Origin: Methylobacterium platani | GTDB taxonomy: Bacteria > Pseudomonadota > Alphaproteobacteria > Rhizobiales > Beijerinckiaceae | NCBI RefSeq assembly: GCF_001653715.1 | Contig: NZ_LWHQ01000027.1 | Span: 62,001-126,000, forward strand | Direction: 5' to 3' | Length of the DNA stretch: 64,000 bases | Shown: positions 60,069 to 64,000 of the stretch, in pieces | Numbering within the stretch: the first letter of the stretch is position 1 | How the letters are laid out: every line of letters starts with the position of its first letter | Notes under the pieces: generated by a model | Told to the model about the DNA's origin: nothing | What the model saw: only the letters and a program-made list of their open reading frames with translations | Databases searched by the model: none | Program-made: the position numbers and the translations under genes

Positions 60069-61128
60069 TGCGCGTCGTCAAACGCCCTTCGCGGCGTCCC
60101 TGGCCCGCTCCGCCGACCACGCCGCCTGCCGAGCGGCGATCCGGGCCGGCTCGCGCAGCTTCTACGCCGCCTCGTGGCTGCTGCCGGGACCGGTCCGCCG
60201 CGACGCCTACGGGCTCTACGCCTTCTGCCGCCTCTCGGACGATGCGGTGGACGGCGAGGGAGCCCGGACCGATGCGGTGCCGCGCTTGCGGGCCCGCCTG
60301 GCCGCCGCCTATGCCGGCCGGCCCGCCGACGCCCCCGCCGACCGGGCGCTCGCCGAGATCGTCGCCCGCCACGCCATCCCCCAGGCGCTGCCGGCCGCCC
60401 TCCTCGAAGGGCTCGCCTGGGACGCCGCCGGGCGGCGCCACCCGGACCTGTCTTCCCTCGTCGCCTACGCGACCCGGGTCGCGGGCTCGGTCGGCGCGAT
60501 GATGACGCTGCTGATGGGCGAGCGCTCGGGGGAAGCGCTGGCGCGGGCCTGCGACCTCGGCATCGCGATGCAGCTCACCAACGTCGCCCGCGACGTCGGC
60601 GAGGATGCCCGCGCCGGCCGGCTCTACCTGCCGGAAGCCTGGCTGCGCGAGGCCGGCATCGACCCGGACGCCTTCCTGGCCCGGCCGGAGCCCAGCCCCG
60701 CCCTGGGCGGCGTGGTGGCGCGCCTGCTCGCGGCCGCCGATCTGCTCTATGCCCGGGCGGAATCCGGCATCGCGATGCTGCCGCCCTCCTGCCGCCCCGC
60801 GGTGCGCGCCGCCGGCCTGATCTACGCCGAGATCGGCCGCGACCTGACCCGGACCGGGCTCGACCCGGTCACCCGCCGCGCCCGGGTGAAGGGGAGGCGC
60901 AAGGTGCAGCTCCTCGCCCGCGCCCTCGTCACCCCCTCGACCCGTCGCGCCGACCGGCCGGCCCTGCCGGAGGCAGCCTACCTGATCGAGGCGGTGTCGG
61001 CGATGCCCTCGGCCCCCGCACCGAGGCGGCCGGCCTGGTGGAATCTCGGCGGGCGGGCCGTGCGGGTGCTCGACCTCATCGAGGCCCTGCGCGAGCGCGA
61101 ACGCTTCGGCGGCGCCGCGCCGTCGTGA
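60049..61128 (+). CDS. crtB: Phytoene synthase
   Basis: The trans-isoprenyl diphosphate synthase of up to 359 residues has SRSFYAASWLLPGPVRRDAY, the first Asp-rich motif LYAFCRLSDDAVDGEGART, the second QLTNVARDVGEDARAGRLYL, and ARVKGRRKVQLLARALV near the C-terminus. It joins two geranylgeranyl diphosphates to phytoene. The ATG at 60049 overlaps crtI and gives a 20-residue unconserved leader; no other strong start is visible. Later carotenoid genes (crtE, crtC, crtD, crtF) are absent here. Confidence 0.92.
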   Translation: MLPSSPDARRQTPFAASLARSADHAACRAAIRAGSRSFYAASWLLPGPVRRDAYGLYAFCRLSDDAVDGEGARTDAVPRLRARLAAAYAGRPADAPADRALAEIVARHAIPQALPAALLEGLAWDAAGRRHPDLSSLVAYATRVAGSVGAMMTLLMGERSGEALARACDLGIAMQLTNVARDVGEDARAGRLYLPEAWLREAGIDPDAFLARPEPSPALGGVVARLLAAADLLYARAESGIAMLPPSCRPAVRAAGLIYAEIGRDLTRTGLDPVTRRARVKGRRKVQLLARALVTPSTRRADRPALPEAAYLIEAVSAMPSAPAPRRPAWWNLGGRAVRVLDLIEALRERERFGGAAPS

Positions 61129-61176
61129 GCCCGGCGCCGTGCGCGCCGTCCGGCTCGCGCGCGGCGCCGGCCCCGC

Positions 61177-61959
61177 TCACTGGCTCGCCGGCACGTACAA
61201 TTGCCGTGAATACCAGGGGAGCGAGACGGCGCTGACCAGCTGCTGCGATCCGTCGAAGAGCGTGCCGGGGAGACCGCCCGTCGCCCGGAAGGTCAGCCCG
61301 GTGGTCTTGTCGACTCCGTTCGGGGTGCTCGCCAGGACGACGAGTCCCTGGTCGATGCGGTAGGTGCGACGCACCTGCCCGTCGGCCGCCGAGACGTTGC
61401 GGGAATCGAACTGTGCGCGGCCCGGCTGCAGGCGCTCGTAGCCGATCCGGAAGTCGATCCGCTCGCCGGCCTCTCCCGCGACCGACCACGTCTCTTCCAC
61501 TTTGCCCGACAGGTTGGTCACGCGAACCGCTCTCTCGAGACTTACCTTGGCCGGCTTGCCGACCTTGTAGAAGCCCGGTGCGGTCGCCGCGTCGCTGTAG
61601 GCCGCGACGATGGCGAAGGCGGTCTCGTCGGCCTTCCTGGCCGGCACCGACAGGATGACGGTCGCCTCTTCGCCGCCGGCCGCCTTGCCGGACGGATCGA
61701 CCGTCGCCAGCCGCTCGGCGAACACGATGGAAAGGTTGGCGCCCTTGGCCGGTCCCTGCGCGATCGGCGCCACCGTCCAGCCCTCCGGCAGGAGCTTCTG
61801 CACGACGTCGTCGCCGACCTTGAACGTGAGGACCGTCCGGGTCTCGGCGGCGGCGCCGGAATAGATCCCCAGCGTCTCGGCGGGCGGCAAGGGCGTCTGT
61901 GCGGAAGCGGGCAGCCCGCAGGACAGAGCCAATATGCTGGCGATCATGGCATGGCGCAT
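61177..61959 (-). CDS. Exported protein of unknown function
   Basis: The 260-residue protein has a signal peptide (RHAMIASILALSCGLPASAQ) and a soluble domain with no recognised family. Notable segments are RTVLTFKVGDDVVQKLLPEG, GANLSIVFAERLATVDPSG, AFAIVAAYSDAATAPGFYKV and SLPWYSRQLYVP at the C-terminus. The beta-rich pattern and periplasmic location are inferred from composition. The ATG at 61959 is preferred (GAGG upstream); 61974 is an alternative. It is convergent with crtB (48-base gap) and preceded by an A+T-rich stretch that probably holds its promoter. Confidence 0.7.
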   Translation of the reverse strand: MRHAMIASILALSCGLPASAQTPLPPAETLGIYSGAAAETRTVLTFKVGDDVVQKLLPEGWTVAPIAQGPAKGANLSIVFAERLATVDPSGKAAGGEEATVILSVPARKADETAFAIVAAYSDAATAPGFYKVGKPAKVSLERAVRVTNLSGKVEETWSVAGEAGERIDFRIGYERLQPGRAQFDSRNVSAADGQVRRTYRIDQGLVVLASTPNGVDKTTGLTFRATGGLPGTLFDGSQQLVSAVSLPWYSRQLYVPASQ

Positions 61960-61989
61960 GGCAGTGACCCTCATCCCGGCGTCGATCAC

Positions 61990-62156
61990 AGGCAGGACAG
62001 GGTGCGCTCGCCTTCGCGGGCTTTCAATCAGTTACGGGTTATCAATGCCAGTGACACAATTTTGTAGGGATGTTTACAAAAATAGGCAAATATTGATATC
62101 ATAAATCGGCTTTGCCCAAGTAGACAGTTATCGCGAAAATTTATTTCGTCCAAGCC
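61990..62156. promoter_or_regulatory. A+T-rich patch upstream of the exported-protein gene
   Basis: The stretch 62025-62155 is markedly richer in A+T than anything nearby (runs such as CAAAAATAGGCAAATATTG near 62078-62096). It contains no gene and presumably includes the minus-strand promoter. The base composition suggests DNA of different origin or a strongly bent upstream region. Confidence 0.4.
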
Positions 62157-62220
62157 ATGCCCTCATCCTGAGGTGTCGGTCGAATATCGATCGCCTGACC
62201 TCGAAGGAGGGCTCCAGGGA
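62157..62220. repeat. Dispersed intergenic repeat of the CCTCATCCTGAGG type
   Basis: CCTCATCCTGAGGTG at the left and CTCGAAGGAGGGCTCCAGGG at the right are the recognisable ends of a short repeat that I know from intergenic regions of Rhizobiales genomes. Related pieces continue to about 62310. The region 62221-62590 has no supported gene. Confidence 0.5.
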
Positions 62221-62500
62221 TCGCCGCCCCCGCTGGACGCCACCTTCGAGGGAAGTTCCCTGCAAAGGGAAAAACACCTCATGATGAAGGTCCGGAGCGG
62301 GACAAAATCCTTTGCGGACATCAAACAGGCTCTCATCAGCATGAGCCGGACATCGCCGTTTCGGGTTCGGGTCCCGTTCGGACCGATCGCGTGCGGGGCC
62401 ATCGTGGATCGACCGTGACCCCGGGCATCACTACGCCGGTGGTCGCCGGGCGTCCGGCGCGCCCCGAACCACCGATCGGCCCGCCATCCCGTGCTCGAAG

Positions 62501-62542
62501 CCGCGTCCCGGCTCGGCCCGCGCGGGCCGAGCCGGGACGCGG
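62501..62542 (-). terminator. Perfect 20-bp hairpin downstream of the DUF3616-like gene
   Basis: Arms CCGCGTCCCGGCTCGGCCCG (62501-62520) and its exact complement (62523-62542) form a very stable stem with a minimal loop, 48 bases past the stop of the minus-strand gene. No T tract follows. Confidence 0.6.
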
Positions 62543-62590
62543 GCGGAGATCGTGCCAGCGGCCGGCCGGAAGGCGGCCGACGCGGTGCCC

Positions 62591-63634
62591 TCACTCCAGC
62601 TCCAGCACCACGCTCCGGAAGCCCTGCGGCTTGCGCGCCGGGCAGATGTCGCCGTCGTCGCTGAGGAGCTGGACCTTCTTGCCGTCGGCCGCGACGATCA
62701 GGCCTTCGGGCTGGAAGTCGGGAAGCGCCGCCAGGGCCTCGGCGACGCCGGGGATGCGGGTCGGCGCCTCGCCGGCCCGGCCCGACCAGCGGTAGAGGTC
62801 GGCCGCCTCGCCGCCGCTGCCCGAGCCGCCGGCGACCAGGAAATAGGCCTTGATCCCGGGCGCGTAGGCGATGTCGCGGATGCCGCGGCCCTTGAGGTCG
62901 AGGGCGATCGGCTTGGCCAGCTTCGGGCCGGCGCCGCCGGCCAGCACCTCGGCCGGGTTCTCGAACGGCACCACCAGGGCGTCGTTGTCCGCGTTGAGCG
63001 GGTTGCGCAGGCCGACGAGCAGGCCGCGCCCGTCCGGGGTCGGGCTCAGGCCCTCGAGGGCGAGGCCGCGCCGCCGCGGGCTGAGGCTGGGCTTGGCCGC
63101 GAGGTCGACGGCGACGCGCTCGGACAGCCGCGGGTCGAGATCGGCGATCGCCTTGGCGAGGCCCGTGAACGCCTTGCCCTTCGGCGTCACTGCCGGCGCG
63201 GTCGCGCCACCGCCGACCGACAGGGCGAGCATCTGGCGCGAGGCCTCGCGGGTGCGCCCGTCGGCGTCGCGGGCGTGGGAGCCCATCACCACGAGGTCGT
63301 TGCCGAGCCAGGCCAGGGATTCGAGATCGGCCCCGGCCGGCTCCTCGCGGGCGCCCGCCGCGAGGGCCGCGTCGAGGTCGCCGCCCTTGAGCGGCAGGGG
63401 CGGGCCGGACACGTCGGCCTGGTACAGGCGCAAGGTGTTGTCCCCATCGTCGACCACGAGGAAGCGGTCGCCGAAGCTTCCGGCCGGATAGGGGACGGCA
63501 CCCGAGGCCGCACACAGGCCCCAATGCATCAGAACCGGGCCGGTCTTCACCTCGGCACGGGCGCCTTGCGCCGCGAGACAGAGGGCGAGCACGGAAACGA
63601 GTTTCTCCAGGCGCAGCGTGCCCAGGCCCGTCAT
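62591..63634 (-). CDS. Exported DUF3616-like protein
   Basis: The 347-residue protein has a signal peptide (LEKLVSVLALCLAAQGARA) and a propeller-like body: FLVVDDGDNTLRLYQAD, ADLESLAWLGNDLVVMGSHA, LALEGLSPTPDGRGLLVGLR, IRDIAYAPGIKAYFLVAGGS and FQPEGLIVAADGKKVQLLSD. These match DUF3616 proteins of the esterase-like/phytase-like propeller group, whose function is unknown. The ATG at 63634 has GGAGGAT upstream. A strong hairpin follows the gene. No link to the photosynthesis genes is visible. Confidence 0.75.
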   Translation of the reverse strand: MTGLGTLRLEKLVSVLALCLAAQGARAEVKTGPVLMHWGLCAASGAVPYPAGSFGDRFLVVDDGDNTLRLYQADVSGPPLPLKGGDLDAALAAGAREEPAGADLESLAWLGNDLVVMGSHARDADGRTREASRQMLALSVGGGATAPAVTPKGKAFTGLAKAIADLDPRLSERVAVDLAAKPSLSPRRRGLALEGLSPTPDGRGLLVGLRNPLNADNDALVVPFENPAEVLAGGAGPKLAKPIALDLKGRGIRDIAYAPGIKAYFLVAGGSGSGGEAADLYRWSGRAGEAPTRIPGVAEALAALPDFQPEGLIVAADGKKVQLLSDDGDICPARKPQGFRSVVLELE

Positions 63635-63788
63635 GGCGATCCTCCGGATGTCGCGGCCCGTCGGTGCGAACCGTCTTCGCAGTATTTCACGCCGCCAAGA
63701 CGTCGTTCAATGGCTTCGCTTCGAATGGCGGGAGAAATTTCGTCGCGCCGCCAATCGACCGGCGCGACACTGCGGCCTTCACGAAGCG

Positions 63789-64000
63789 TCAGGCCTCGCC
63801 GGCCGCGACCGCCTCGCCGGCCTTCCGGCCCTGCTCGGCGACGAAGCGGCGGCGCGCCTCGGCCGCCTGTCGGAACGCCCCCGAGCGGGGCGGCACCTGC
63901 GCCAGCTTGCCGATCTCGCGCAGGATCAGCTCGGCCTCGAAGGCCGCGGCGCGCTCCATCGCGACGGCCCGGCTGTCGGCGCCGTGCGAGGCGGCGTAGC
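63789..64000 (-). CDS. Unknown protein, C-terminal part (5' truncated by window edge)
   Basis: The last 69 residues of a minus-strand gene run off the right edge: YAASHGADSRAVAMERAAAF, ELILREIGKLAQVPPRSGAF, and AEARRRFVAEQGRKAGEAVA. The composition is Ala/Arg/Glu-rich and helical. No family can be assigned. A longer frame on the opposite strand over the same bases is a composition artefact. Confidence 0.5.
   Translation of the reverse strand, partial: YAASHGADSRAVAMERAAAFEAELILREIGKLAQVPPRSGAFRQAAEARRRFVAEQGRKAGEAVAAGEA

Noticed and set aside
62059..62084. TGT and ACA triplets near 62062-62080 considered as a fourth PpsR site.
   Set aside because: The spacing is not 12 bases and the flanks are not palindromic.
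62173..62418. A small 81-residue frame beginning MSVEYRSPDLEGG.
   Set aside because: It lies within a dispersed-type intergenic repeat; the peptide pattern is a translation of that repeat, not a conserved gene.
63664..63999. A plus-strand frame at the right edge.
   Set aside because: It is Ala/Arg/Ser-rich without a ribosome site and antisense to a better-composed minus-strand C-terminus ending at 63789.

Overview
The window is high-GC DNA (about 70% by eye) from an aerobic anoxygenic phototrophic alphaproteobacterium. The gene content and the order of the photosynthesis genes fit Rhizobiales, most likely Methylobacterium. That assignment rests on protein character and gene order, not on a marker gene. 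No rRNA, tRNA or CRISPR array was seen.

Region 1 (1-15.7 kb) is a catabolic accessory locus: a truncated 6PGDH-like dehydrogenase, an RraA-family aldolase-like protein, two MFS permeases, an SMP-30 lactonase, three amidohydrolases resembling 2-pyrone-4,6-dicarboxylate hydrolase (two with twin-arginine leaders), a GST-like protein, an orphan ModA-like binding protein, a DctA-like symporter, and a LysR regulator divergent from a carboxymuconolactone-decarboxylase-like / SDR / alpha-beta hydrolase operon. Together they suggest uptake and breakdown of a ring-derived or lactone-forming organic acid. The substrate cannot be read from sequence.

Region 2 (15.7-18.3 kb) is decaying DNA: a LysR fragment, an alkylsulfatase fragment on the opposite strand, and a diguanylate cyclase split by a frameshift. 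Region 3 (18.3-29 kb) holds two divergent heavy-metal-type RND efflux systems (a small Cys/His exported protein with CzcB/CzcA-like proteins on minus, an adaptor and CzcA-like pump on plus). Between them lie a secreted phospholipase A2-like protein and a small unknown gene. A triheme cytochrome c and a small membrane protein follow.

Region 4 (31.2-61.1 kb) is a large part of a photosynthesis gene cluster. The minus strand carries ppaA, ppsR, bchG, a PucC-family gene, bchP and tspO. Divergently, bchFNBHLM, lhaA, puhABC, a small unknown gene, acsF, puhE and hemA form a tightly overlapping run, followed by bchIDO and crtIB. These supply 5-aminolevulinate, Mg insertion, methylation, the oxygen-dependent cyclase, dark protochlorophyllide reduction, side-chain hydration, the esterifying steps, the H subunit with its assembly factors, and the first carotenoid steps. 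Three perfect TGT-N12-ACA palindromes (the PpsR/CrtJ operator form) lie before bchG, between ppaA and bchF, and over the crtI start codon. A HigBA-like toxin-antitoxin pair sits between bchO and crtI. pufBALM, bchC/XYZ, bchE/J and the later carotenoid genes are not in the window.

Region 5 (61.1-64 kb) has an exported protein of unknown function, an AT-rich patch, a dispersed-type repeat, a DUF3616-like exported protein and the 3' end of another gene. Short in-frame tandem duplications of 15 or 18 bp recur near the N-termini of four unrelated genes.
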